A stretch of DNA of 31,780 nucleotides from JBMNKL01 sp050261495 (GTDB lineage: Bacteria > Bacillota > Clostridia > Acetivibrionales > DTU013): NCBI GenBank assembly GCA_050261495.1, contig JBLNDI010000126.1:1-31780 (forward strand). The letters are read 5' to 3'. The position numbers and the translations under genes were made by a program. Below are positions 8,210 through 15,459 of the stretch, one piece after another. The notes beneath the pieces are model-generated. The model had not been told where the DNA came from and did not search any database. It worked only from the letters and a program-made list of their open reading frames with translations. Each line of letters starts with the position of its first letter. Within the stretch, counting starts at the first letter, position 1.

Positions 8210-9022
8210 TCAGACCCTTCCGCCGATTATTGGATTCTCGCTGATGCGTTCAAGCATCTTCACGTCATGGCAAAGCAGCAGGTGGTCAGCGTCTTTTGCC
8301 CTTGCCTTCTGATAGGCAATGCTTTTCCAGCTTTCCACGATGTTGTAGAAGCGTCCCGGGGGAGTTATGTCATAATGCAGTTCCGGGATGGGATTAAGAT
8401 TTCCCAGTACAAAAATCGAGTCCCCGGCGCATATATAGCTGTCACCGTCCGCACAGTCAATCTCAACGGAAATATGACCCGGAGAATGCCCAAAAGATTC
8501 AAATACACGCACTCCGTCCATTATCTCGGTTTCGCCCTCGATTGTTTTAAATTCAATATTTGTAATCGGCGATACTATTCCGAGAGCCGGATGCTCATAC
8601 GACTTGTAATATAGGGGAATCGGATTCCTGGCAAATTCAACCTCCCTCTTGTGGGCAATAAACGTGGCGTTGGTAAATTTATCCGCATAGAACATGTGGT
8701 CCCAGTGCAGGTGCGTAAATACGACCATATCGACATCCGTGCATTTATATCCAACGGAGGCAAGCATGCTTTCTATATCCTGCCCCGGCTCCTGCCATGA
8801 ACCCGGGTGATGATACTTGTTCGCCCTTTCCGTCCATGCCATACCGGTGTCAACCAGGAGCAGTTTGTCTCCTCCCTCGACAAGGTAAGTAAATACCGGC
8901 AGCGGAATCTTCTCATTGGGAATGCCCTTTAAGAAAGGAGCCGCCGAATGGTGGTAATGGTATTGAAACGGATTGGTTGGCACAAAGCCCGTATTTAAAG
9001 GTCTGATAGTTAAATTTGTCAT
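8210..9022 (-). CDS. Metallo-beta-lactamase-fold hydrolase (AHL-lactonase family)
   Basis: A 270-residue protein from the ATG at 9022, which follows AGAGG; an upstream in-frame extension to 9088 is unlikely. The dinuclear zinc ligands are complete: HLHWDH (H104, H106, D108, H109), GHSPGH (H183), CAGDS (D201) and LLCHD (H252). The family contains N-acyl homoserine lactonases and other lactonases. In this locus hydrolysis of a sugar lactone made from the imported ligand is more plausible than quorum quenching, but this rests only on context. It sits directly upstream of the RLP gene and 161 bases downstream of the UroD-like gene. Confidence 0.85.
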   Translation of the reverse strand: MTNLTIRPLNTGFVPTNPFQYHYHHSAAPFLKGIPNEKIPLPVFTYLVEGGDKLLLVDTGMAWTERANKYHHPGSWQEPGQDIESMLASVGYKCTDVDMVVFTHLHWDHMFYADKFTNATFIAHKREVEFARNPIPLYYKSYEHPALGIVSPITNIEFKTIEGETEIMDGVRVFESFGHSPGHISVEIDCADGDSYICAGDSIFVLGNLNPIPELHYDITPPGRFYNIVESWKSIAYQKARAKDADHLLLCHDVKMLERISENPIIGGRV

Positions 9023-9183
9023 TTTGTATACCTCTTTCTTTTTAGTGTACGTTTTAACTGCACGCTCCCGAAAACCCGGAGAGCTCAATTTTTATATAGT
9101 TCAAGGTTCCACGCTTCCGTTTTCCCTCAAAACTTCGCTTTTTGCTTGTTTTTTGCCTCAAATCCGCCTTTCAGGCGAAATGA

Positions 9184-10200
9184 TCAGCCGCCAAATTCCC
9201 TGCCGGCTTCCACAAAAGCCTGCAGGTTTTCCTTCGGAGTATTAAGCGTAACTTCACATCCCGAGCCTAATATGAACTTGCTTTTATCATCCACTTCAGC
9301 CAGCAACTCCTTCACCGCCTGCCTGATTTCGGCAGGTGTTCCCACTGCCAGCAAGGTAGGATTGATATTGCCGCGGAATACTTTCTTCAGCGCTTTTGCC
9401 CTGAGTTCCCTTATATTGCACACATGGTCAAAATCAATAATATCCGAGCCGTTCTCATTGATTAAGTCGACGATTGGCGCTATATTGCCGCATATATGGG
9501 TTATAGCCCTGGCGCCGTTATCATGTATTGCCGAAATAAGCTGTTTTTCATAATGAAGCGCAAATTCCTCGTAGTGGGCTCTTGAAATCACCGTGGAAGA
9601 AGCGATGGCATGACCGAAAGCAATCGCATCCGCACCGCTTTTTATCAGTTCTTTCGCGTACGTTACGGCAACTTCTGTGCAGCGCCGAAGCAGCTCATGC
9701 ACTGTTCTCGGGTCGGTCAGCAGCCCTACCAGCAGCTCGTCAAGAGGAACAACCTGGCTTGCCACGTTCAGAGGCCCGTTTGTCCACGCGATGACATACG
9801 CTTCTTTTCCAATTCTTTGTGAAACCAGTTCCGTCGCTTTAATAACGGTCTTCATGGGTTCCGTTGTTCTCGGATCGGGCACTTTTACAAGTTCATATTC
9901 ATCAATAGTTTTCATCAGGTGCCGCTTTATCTCGGAGGGCGAATTTTCCGGCCGCAAATACTCGCTTCCGAGCGCCATGCCCTCGCTCCCGATATCCGTA
10001 TGCAACGAAACCGCATCCCATCCGAAAAATCTATATGCCTCAATGCATGCTCTGGCCATACATTCCGGATCCGTCATATAATCAATTACTCTCATGCCAT
10101 CGCACGCAATTATGTTGGCAAAAGAAATTTTAGGAAAAATGGGAGTCATGTCAGGCTGCCGCCCGTCCAATACTGCCTGTACCCTTTCGCGGGAATTCAT
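9184..10200 (-). CDS. Uroporphyrinogen decarboxylase/MtaA-like protein
   Basis: A 338-residue TIM barrel of the UroD superfamily. It has the zinc and thiol-binding pattern of MtaA/CmuA-type methyltransferases: H235-x-C237 (THICGN) and C315 (GSGCEV), rather than the residues of heme-pathway HemE. The N-terminus (MNSRERVQAVLDGRQPD) and C-terminal TPKENLQAFVEAGREFG are also typical of this branch. MtaA-like proteins transfer methyl groups between a corrinoid protein and a thiol, but no corrinoid-binding protein or reactivase is present here. In sugar-transport loci the function of such proteins is unknown to me. The ATG at 10200 follows AGAAGG; the gene lies 27 bases downstream of the permease gene and is probably co-transcribed. 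Confidence 0.85.
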   Translation of the reverse strand: MNSRERVQAVLDGRQPDMTPIFPKISFANIIACDGMRVIDYMTDPECMARACIEAYRFFGWDAVSLHTDIGSEGMALGSEYLRPENSPSEIKRHLMKTIDEYELVKVPDPRTTEPMKTVIKATELVSQRIGKEAYVIAWTNGPLNVASQVVPLDELLVGLLTDPRTVHELLRRCTEVAVTYAKELIKSGADAIAFGHAIASSTVISRAHYEEFALHYEKQLISAIHDNGARAITHICGNIAPIVDLINENGSDIIDFDHVCNIRELRAKALKKVFRGNINPTLLAVGTPAEIRQAVKELLAEVDDKSKFILGSGCEVTLNTPKENLQAFVEAGREFGG

Positions 10201-10227
10201 CCAAATACCTTCTTTCATTGCTTTAAA

Positions 10228-11193
10228 TCAAGTGGTTTTAATAGCTCTTCTCTTGATTCTTTCCTTGCTTGCGTTGGACAGGGAGTCGATGAGCACCATC
10301 AAAATAATAACAGCCCCTACTACCATCGGTTGCGCGGAGGACGAAATTCCAAACAGGTTCATAAGGTTAACAATAACGGTCAACAAGGTCGCTCCTATAA
10401 CCGTGCCCACGACTCCGCCCTCGCCGCCAAGCATGGACGTTCCGCCGACCACGACCGCAGCTACCGTCTGCAATCCGTACGCGTCGCCCATTGCAGCTTC
10501 TGCGGCATTCAGCCTTGCTGTCATCAACAGGCCGCCTATCGCGGCTATCATTGAACAGAGCATAAATGCCCCGAATATGGTTTTCTTCAGATTGACGCCC
10601 GAGTACCTGGCAGCTTCCATGTTGGAGCCATATGAATATATGTCGCGCCCCCATGTTGTTTTTTGAAGCAGTACATAAGTGAAAACCACCACTATCAGGG
10701 CAATAATTATTATTACAGGTATTTTGCCCAAATAGCCGACCCCGAACCAGGTGAAATTCTCAGGCAGGCCGTATATAACGGCTCCGCTCATGACAATAAT
10801 CGACAGCCCCTTAACTACCCAGTTTGTCGCGTAGGTTGCAATAAAAGAGGGAAGACCTACGACCGATACCAGGAACCCATTCAGAATACCTATCAGCGCT
10901 CCGATTAAAAGGCCTATCGGAAAAATGCCGATCGTGGGAACCCCCAACTTAAGCAGTTGGGCGCATATGCAGCCTATAAACGCCGCCGTTGCTCCAATGG
11001 AAAGATCCATGCTTCCCGTAATCAACACCGCCGTGAGGCCGGCGCTTAGAACGAGCAGCGTGCTTGCCTGCCTCAAAATTGTAATCATGTTTTCCAGTGT
11101 TCTAAACTCCGGTGAAAAAAGGGATGCTACAACTATCAGCATAATAAGGCTGATAAAACTGTAAAACGACTTTGAATTCCTAATCTGCTGCAT
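10228..11193 (-). CDS. Ribose-type ABC transporter permease (second)
   Basis: About 321 residues with roughly eight to ten hydrophobic segments. It carries the RbsC-family signatures ITGSMDLSIGATAAF and AVVVGGTSMLGGEGG near the cytoplasmic ATPase contact. It would form the channel with the other permease (11180-12202), energised by the double ATPase. The ATG at 11193 overlaps the preceding permease gene by 14 bases. A GTG at 11205 with GGGGGG before it is an equally good start. C-terminal residues are basic (KERIKRRAIK), as usual for a cytoplasmic tail. Confidence 0.9.
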   Translation of the reverse strand: MQQIRNSKSFYSFISLIMLIVVASLFSPEFRTLENMITILRQASTLLVLSAGLTAVLITGSMDLSIGATAAFIGCICAQLLKLGVPTIGIFPIGLLIGALIGILNGFLVSVVGLPSFIATYATNWVVKGLSIIVMSGAVIYGLPENFTWFGVGYLGKIPVIIIIALIVVVFTYVLLQKTTWGRDIYSYGSNMEAARYSGVNLKKTIFGAFMLCSMIAAIGGLLMTARLNAAEAAMGDAYGLQTVAAVVVGGTSMLGGEGGVVGTVIGATLLTVIVNLMNLFGISSSAQPMVVGAVIILMVLIDSLSNASKERIKRRAIKTT

Positions 11194-12202
11194 TCCCTTG
11201 CCCACATTCTTCCCCCCAATCTTTTCTGGAGCGCCTGACCAACGAGTCAATCACTATTGCCAGCATAACTATGATTCCTATAATCGCGTTCTGGAACCTG
11301 GCCGAAACGCCGAGAACATTCAAGCCGTTGCGCAATACTATCAGCATGAATACGCCTGCGATTGTTCCGGTTATTCCGCCTCTTCCCTCTCGCAGCGAAG
11401 TGCCTCCCAGCAACGTGGCCGCAACAGCTTCGAATTCCCAGCCGGCTCCGACCGTAGGCTGTCCGGATTCAACGCGGCAGGCCGTCAGCAATCCTGCGAT
11501 TCCTGCCAGAAACCCGGCGTACATGTAAGTCCTGACATAGCTTTTCACTATATTTACGCCTGCGAGCGTCAACGCTTCCTGGTTGCCGCCCAGTCCCCTG
11601 ATATTAATGCCGAAACGGGTACGGTTGAGCAATATCCACGTCATTGCAAACATTGCCACTGTAATCCATACCGGAGACGGTATGAATAAAACCCTCGTTT
11701 CGGTGACAAACTGAAACACGTAATGGGAAATGTAAATGGATGATCCGGCTGTCAGAACCAGGGCAATGCTGCTCAATATATTCTGCATTCCAAAGGTTGC
11801 TATGAAAGGCGGTATTTTGCCCTTGCCCACGAGCAATCCGTTTACCGCTCCCGCAGCCATTGCCGCCAGGACCGACAACACGGCCGCCAGGTATATAGGT
11901 ACGCCTCTTTGCGCCATATAGACCCACAGAACCGTGACAAAACTGACTTGCGCGCCAAGAGACAAATCAGTTCCTTGCGTCAGCACTATAAGCGTCTGCG
12001 CGAATGCCAGAATCATCAGGGCCACCGATTGGACCAATATATTCGAAAGATTGGAAAAGGAAAAATAATTCTGCGTAGTAACGCTGAAGGTGGTAATCAG
12101 CGCTATCAGTATCCATAGAACCGGCGGCAGATTCCTGATCCTGCTTTCTATTTTGAATTTGTCTCTAATCACGCCTTTTAACGCTTTTGCGCTACTTCCC
12201 AT
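11180..12202 (-). CDS. Ribose-type ABC transporter permease (first)
   Basis: A 340-residue RbsC-like membrane protein with the family segments LTQGTDLSLGAQVSF and AATLLGGTSLREGRGG. Having two different permease genes (also 10228-11193) suggests a heterodimeric channel, as in several sugar and polyol importers. The ATG at 12202 has GGAGG eight bases upstream, inside the end of the ATPase gene, and overlaps that gene by 11 bases, so translation is probably coupled. The longer N-terminus before the first helix (about 30 polar residues) is slightly unusual for RbsC. Confidence 0.9.
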   Translation of the reverse strand: MGSSAKALKGVIRDKFKIESRIRNLPPVLWILIALITTFSVTTQNYFSFSNLSNILVQSVALMILAFAQTLIVLTQGTDLSLGAQVSFVTVLWVYMAQRGVPIYLAAVLSVLAAMAAGAVNGLLVGKGKIPPFIATFGMQNILSSIALVLTAGSSIYISHYVFQFVTETRVLFIPSPVWITVAMFAMTWILLNRTRFGINIRGLGGNQEALTLAGVNIVKSYVRTYMYAGFLAGIAGLLTACRVESGQPTVGAGWEFEAVAATLLGGTSLREGRGGITGTIAGVFMLIVLRNGLNVLGVSARFQNAIIGIIVMLAIVIDSLVRRSRKDWGEECGQGNAAD

Positions 12203-13712
12203 CAGGCGCACCTCCTACTCCAAGCATCATGGCGCCTATCGCCTCGGTGTTGAAATTGCTGTCTCCCCGGAAACATTCGCTTTTTATTTCCCCGTCCTTC
12301 ATTATATAAATGCGGTCGCTCATACCGATAACTTCCGGGAGTTCCGACGAAATCATCAGGATCGCCTTGCCTTCCGAAGCAAGCTTATCCATCAGCGCAT
12401 AAATTTCCATTTTTGCTCCGACGTCAATTCCGCGGGTCGGCTCATCGAATATAATAATATCCGGGTCGCAGCTGAGCCATTTTGCCAGGACAACCTTCTG
12501 CTGGTTTCCGCCGCTTAAAAATCTGCAAGCCTTAAATACATCAGGTGTTGCAATCCTTAATTTTTTCCTGTAATCGTCAGTAATCGAATACAATTTTTTG
12601 TATTTAATAAACAGCTTGGGAAAATACTTTCTGAGGCTGGCTCCCATAATATTTATCGCCACGGAGTCCTTCAGCGCCAATCCGATACGTTTCCTGTCCT
12701 CGCTAACAAGCCCGACATTTTTTTTGACAATTCGTATAGGCGAATTTTTGCCCTTGATCTCTTCCCCTTTTATTATGAGCTTGCCGGAAGCAATAGGGTC
12801 TATACCGAAAATCAATTTTACCAGCTCGGTCCTGCCGGCCCCGACAAGGCCGGCCAAACCTACTATTTCTCCTTTTTCCACTTTAATGCTTACATTTTTC
12901 ACACGTCCCGCCCTGTCGCACAGATTTTGAGTTTCCAGCACAACCCCGCCGGGTTTCCTTTCAGACCTGACATAAACCTGGGATATGTTGCGGCCAACCA
13001 TCATGTTTACCAATTCTTCATTTGTTTTTTCTTTAATACCTACGGTTGCAATCTTTTTACCGTCGCGCAGAACGGTAATGCGATCCCCGATTCGGGAAAA
13101 CTCCTCCATCCTGTGGGAAACATATATGATTCCGATTCCCGCCGCCTTCAGCTTGTGTATTTGCTCAAAGAGCGACGAAATTTCCCTTTCGGATAAAGTT
13201 GACGTAGGTTCGTCAAAAACCAGAATCTTTGGTTTGAATGAAAGCGCCTTTGCTATTTCAACCATTTGCTGCTCGGCTACCGAAAGTTTCTTTACAACGG
13301 TTTTAACATTGATAAAATCGCAATTAAGCCTTGCCAGGAGCTTTTTGGCTTCCTGTTCCATGCTTTTTATATCTACCAACCCCAAGTTGGTCTTTATTTC
13401 TCTGTTAAGGAAAATATTCTGTGCAACCGTGAGATAGGGTATAAGGGTAAACTCTTGGTAAACGGCGGCTATCCCCTTCTGCAGCGCGTCTTTTGCCGAG
13501 CTGAAGCGGACCTTTTCACCTTCAAAGAATATTTCTCCTTCTTCAGGGATATATGCCCCCAGGAAACATTTTGCAAGAGTGCTTTTACCCGCCCCGTTCT
13601 CGCCGACAAGTATGTGAACCTCGCCGGCTTTCAAATCAAAGTCAACGTTATCCAACGCTTTCATACCGGGAAAGTATTTAGATATCCCGCGTGCAACCAG
13701 GATCGTGTCCAT
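12192..13712 (-). CDS. Sugar ABC transporter double ATPase (RbsA/MglA type)
   Basis: About 506 residues with two ABC domains. Domain 1 has Walker A GENGAGKST, signature LSVAEQQ and Walker B ILVFDEPTSTL. Domain 2 has the degenerate Walker A GLVGAGRTE typical of the family, signature LSGGNQQK and IIIFDEPTRGID. It powers uptake through the two permeases encoded next. The ATG at 13712 follows AGAGGAAG. The gap to the binding-protein gene contains a strong stem-loop (13767-13800), which probably sets the binding protein to transporter ratio. Confidence 0.93.
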   Translation of the reverse strand: MDTILVARGISKYFPGMKALDNVDFDLKAGEVHILVGENGAGKSTLAKCFLGAYIPEEGEIFFEGEKVRFSSAKDALQKGIAAVYQEFTLIPYLTVAQNIFLNREIKTNLGLVDIKSMEQEAKKLLARLNCDFINVKTVVKKLSVAEQQMVEIAKALSFKPKILVFDEPTSTLSEREISSLFEQIHKLKAAGIGIIYVSHRMEEFSRIGDRITVLRDGKKIATVGIKEKTNEELVNMMVGRNISQVYVRSERKPGGVVLETQNLCDRAGRVKNVSIKVEKGEIVGLAGLVGAGRTELVKLIFGIDPIASGKLIIKGEEIKGKNSPIRIVKKNVGLVSEDRKRIGLALKDSVAINIMGASLRKYFPKLFIKYKKLYSITDDYRKKLRIATPDVFKACRFLSGGNQQKVVLAKWLSCDPDIIIFDEPTRGIDVGAKMEIYALMDKLASEGKAILMISSELPEVIGMSDRIYIMKDGEIKSECFRGDSNFNTEAIGAMMLGVGGAPDGK

Positions 13713-13766
13713 TAATCCACTTCCTCTTTTATGCAGCAATGTATTTCAATGCGTAACCAAATTTTT

Positions 13767-13800
13767 ATACAGAGCGGAATAAGAATATTCCGCCCTGTAT
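13767..13800. other. Stem-loop between binding-protein and ATPase genes
   Basis: ATACAG (13767-13772) pairs with CTGTAT (13795-13800) and GCGGAATA (13774-13781) with TATTCCGC (13786-13793), separated by one mismatch and closed by a 4-base loop. In the direction of transcription it is followed by AAAAATTTGG, not a T-run, so it is not a classical terminator. It is better read as an mRNA-stabilising or processing element. Confidence 0.6.
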
Positions 13801-13829
13801 GAATAGTGTCCTGCAATCTTATGCCACCG

Positions 13830-14978
13830 TTACTTGGATTCTTTCCACCAAGCAATATTCTCTCTGTAATTATCCACGTTCTCTGCTGTAATAAGCGGGT
13901 TATCCCTCGCGGCCGGGAACGGAATGAAGTATTTCTCGGGTTTTGTTCCGTCGTTGAGATACTTGACGATGTAAGTTGCCGCCAGGTAAGAAGAACCAAA
14001 CGGATCGGTGTTGTATGAGATATACAGGCTGCCGTCCTTAATCGCGGCGCTGCCGTCCTGGTTGCCGTCAAAACCGCCTACAACCACTTTCCCCTCAAGG
14101 CCTGCAGCTTTAATTGCCTGAATGGCGCCGATTGCACTTTCATCGTTCATTGCAATAATAGCGCTTACATTCTTATGCTTCTGGAGAAGATTCTCGGTAA
14201 CCTGCATGCCTTCAGTCCTCTTGAAGTTCGCGGTTTGTGAAGCGACTATTTTAATATCCGGATATTGAGCCAGGGACTCTTTAATGCCATTGAGCCTTTC
14301 AATCGCGTTCTGTGCTCCCGGAGGTCCCTCGATTATGATGACATCGCCTTTTCCGTTGATTTTTTCGGCTACCGCTTTCGCTATAATGCGCCCGGTTTCC
14401 GTGTAGTCAACGCCTGTCCTGAGGAAGGTCTCAACAGCCGCGGGAGTTCCGATTGTCGCGATAGGTATGTTCTTTTCCATCGCTTTTCTGACACCCGGCA
14501 TTATTCCGTTGGTATCGACAGGCACAAGCACAAAACCGTCCACACCTTTTTGAATAAGGTCTTCCATGATCTTAACCTGTTCTTCTACCGAATCGTTCGT
14601 GGAAGGAGCCATCAAGACAGCCTCAAAGCCCATATCTTCGGCAGCTTTTTTCACTCCGTTAAGGCATCCGACCATATAGGGATTGGTGGAGTTCTTGACT
14701 ATAATTGCTATAGTATACTTTTCCTTTGCTTTTACGTCTGTTGAAATCTGTGTTCCGATACCTTTGGTAGGAAGAACCACATCTTCTTCATTTTTTCCTT
14801 CTGTTCCTTGTGTGCCTTCGTTTTTCGTGTTTTCCGACGGTGCCGCCGTCGTGTTGCTCTGGGCAGGCGCAGTCTTGGTTTCCTCGTTTCCGGCATCCTT
14901 TTTGGGAACGGATGTGCACGCAGCTAGCATTGCAACAATGAGTAGAACTGATAGTAACAACGAAATGCTCCTTTTCAT
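13830..14978 (-). CDS. Lipoprotein sugar-binding protein of a ribose-type ABC importer
   Basis: A 382-residue periplasmic-binding-protein type 1 (RbsB-like) protein. The signal peptide ends in the lipobox MLAAC (Cys21), followed by a Thr/Asn/Glu-rich tether to about residue 75. The binding domain begins at YTIAIIVKNSTNPYMVG. Ligand-site segments such as VLVPVDTN, VDYTETGR, AMNDESAIGA and GGFDGN match the sugar-binding subfamily. It is the first gene of the transporter-to-RLP unit, with AAGGAGG before the ATG. The ligand (pentose, tetritol or branched sugar or its acid) cannot be read from sequence but would define the pathway. Confidence 0.92.
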   Translation of the reverse strand: MKRSISLLLSVLLIVAMLAACTSVPKKDAGNEETKTAPAQSNTTAAPSENTKNEGTQGTEGKNEEDVVLPTKGIGTQISTDVKAKEKYTIAIIVKNSTNPYMVGCLNGVKKAAEDMGFEAVLMAPSTNDSVEEQVKIMEDLIQKGVDGFVLVPVDTNGIMPGVRKAMEKNIPIATIGTPAAVETFLRTGVDYTETGRIIAKAVAEKINGKGDVIIIEGPPGAQNAIERLNGIKESLAQYPDIKIVASQTANFKRTEGMQVTENLLQKHKNVSAIIAMNDESAIGAIQAIKAAGLEGKVVVGGFDGNQDGSAAIKDGSLYISYNTDPFGSSYLAATYIVKYLNDGTKPEKYFIPFPAARDNPLITAENVDNYRENIAWWKESK

Positions 14979-15018
14979 ATTTGGACCTCCTTAACTTATT
15001 TTGATTTTTGGATAATTG

Positions 15019-15032
15019 ATATTGTATCCAAT
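15019..15032. promoter_or_regulatory. Candidate GntR operator 3 (transporter unit, proximal)
   Basis: ATATTGTATCCAAT is identical over 14 bases to operator 2. It lies about 40 bases upstream of the binding-protein start and just downstream of the candidate promoter at 15048-15076, a position suited to repression. Confidence 0.6.
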
Positions 15033-15100
15033 TATTAATATATTGAAAGTTTACAATATATTATTACCCCGTTCAATTTTACATGTTTTGCCGGAAGCTA

Positions 15101-15110
15101 ATGGATACAA
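15101..15110. promoter_or_regulatory. Possible degenerate GntR site
   Basis: ATGGATACAA matches the inverted core TTGGATACAA in nine of ten bases, between the two better sites. It could be an auxiliary site or chance. Confidence 0.3.
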
Positions 15111-15128
15111 CCCCCTGAACGAGATTGT

Positions 15129-15158
15129 ATATTTTATTTTGGATACAAAATAAAATAT
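15129..15158. promoter_or_regulatory. Candidate GntR operator 4 (transporter unit, distal, long palindrome)
   Basis: ATATTTTATTTTG (15129-15141) and CAAAATAAAATAT (15146-15158) are perfect inverted repeats around GATA. The centre TTGGATACAA (15139-15148) is the exact reverse complement of the TTGTATCCAA core of operators 2 and 3. Its distance from site 15022-15031 is about 117 bases, so looping between the two is possible. Confidence 0.55.
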
Positions 15159-15459
15159 CTAACTATTATTATATATGAATCTTCTGTTTTGTCAACATAA
15201 TTTTTTAACGCCTTCAAGGCCGCTTTTTCCTCCTCATGCCGTACTTTTCGGGGCGATCCCGGTCAGGTGCCGGCAACGTATCGGTATGCGTGTGGACATA
15301 TATTTGCACGGACAAGACATACGCAGGCAATCATTCATCAAGTAACACAACACATGGCATTTTAATATTATATAGTGGACATAAGGAGGGCTTGCGTAAG
15401 CATAATTAATGTCCCGGTAAGCATAAGAAGTGTTTGAGCTCGTACAAGGGGGTTTCGCC

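Larger units (their letters stand above)
14979..15459. other. Divergent intergenic control region
   Basis: No gene is present in these 481 bases between the binding-protein gene (minus) and the LysM-deacetylase gene (plus). The left part holds several operator-like sites listed separately. On the minus strand TTGAAC (15071-15076) and TAAACT (15048-15053), 17 bases apart, could be the transporter promoter. The right part has a direct repeat GTAAGCATAA at 15396-15405 and 15417-15426. Confidence 0.5.

Noticed and set aside
9024..9033. TTGTATACCT, similar to the GntR operator core
   Set aside because: It matches only eight of ten bases and overlaps the ribosome binding site of the MBL gene, inside an operon; likely chance.
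9165..9177. CGCCT-TTC-AGGCG hairpin between the UroD-like and MBL genes
   Set aside because: The 5-bp stem has no T-run, and the gap is otherwise plain; too weak to call a terminator.
15383..15394. AAGGAGG followed by TTG opening a five-codon ORF upstream of the LysM gene
   Set aside because: The spacing between the AGGAGG and TTG is only about two bases, too short for initiation.
15396..15430. Sporulation sigma-E/K-like boxes (ATA and CATAAGAAGT) before the LysM gene
   Set aside because: The -10 match is poor and the spacing is off; reported only as a direct repeat.
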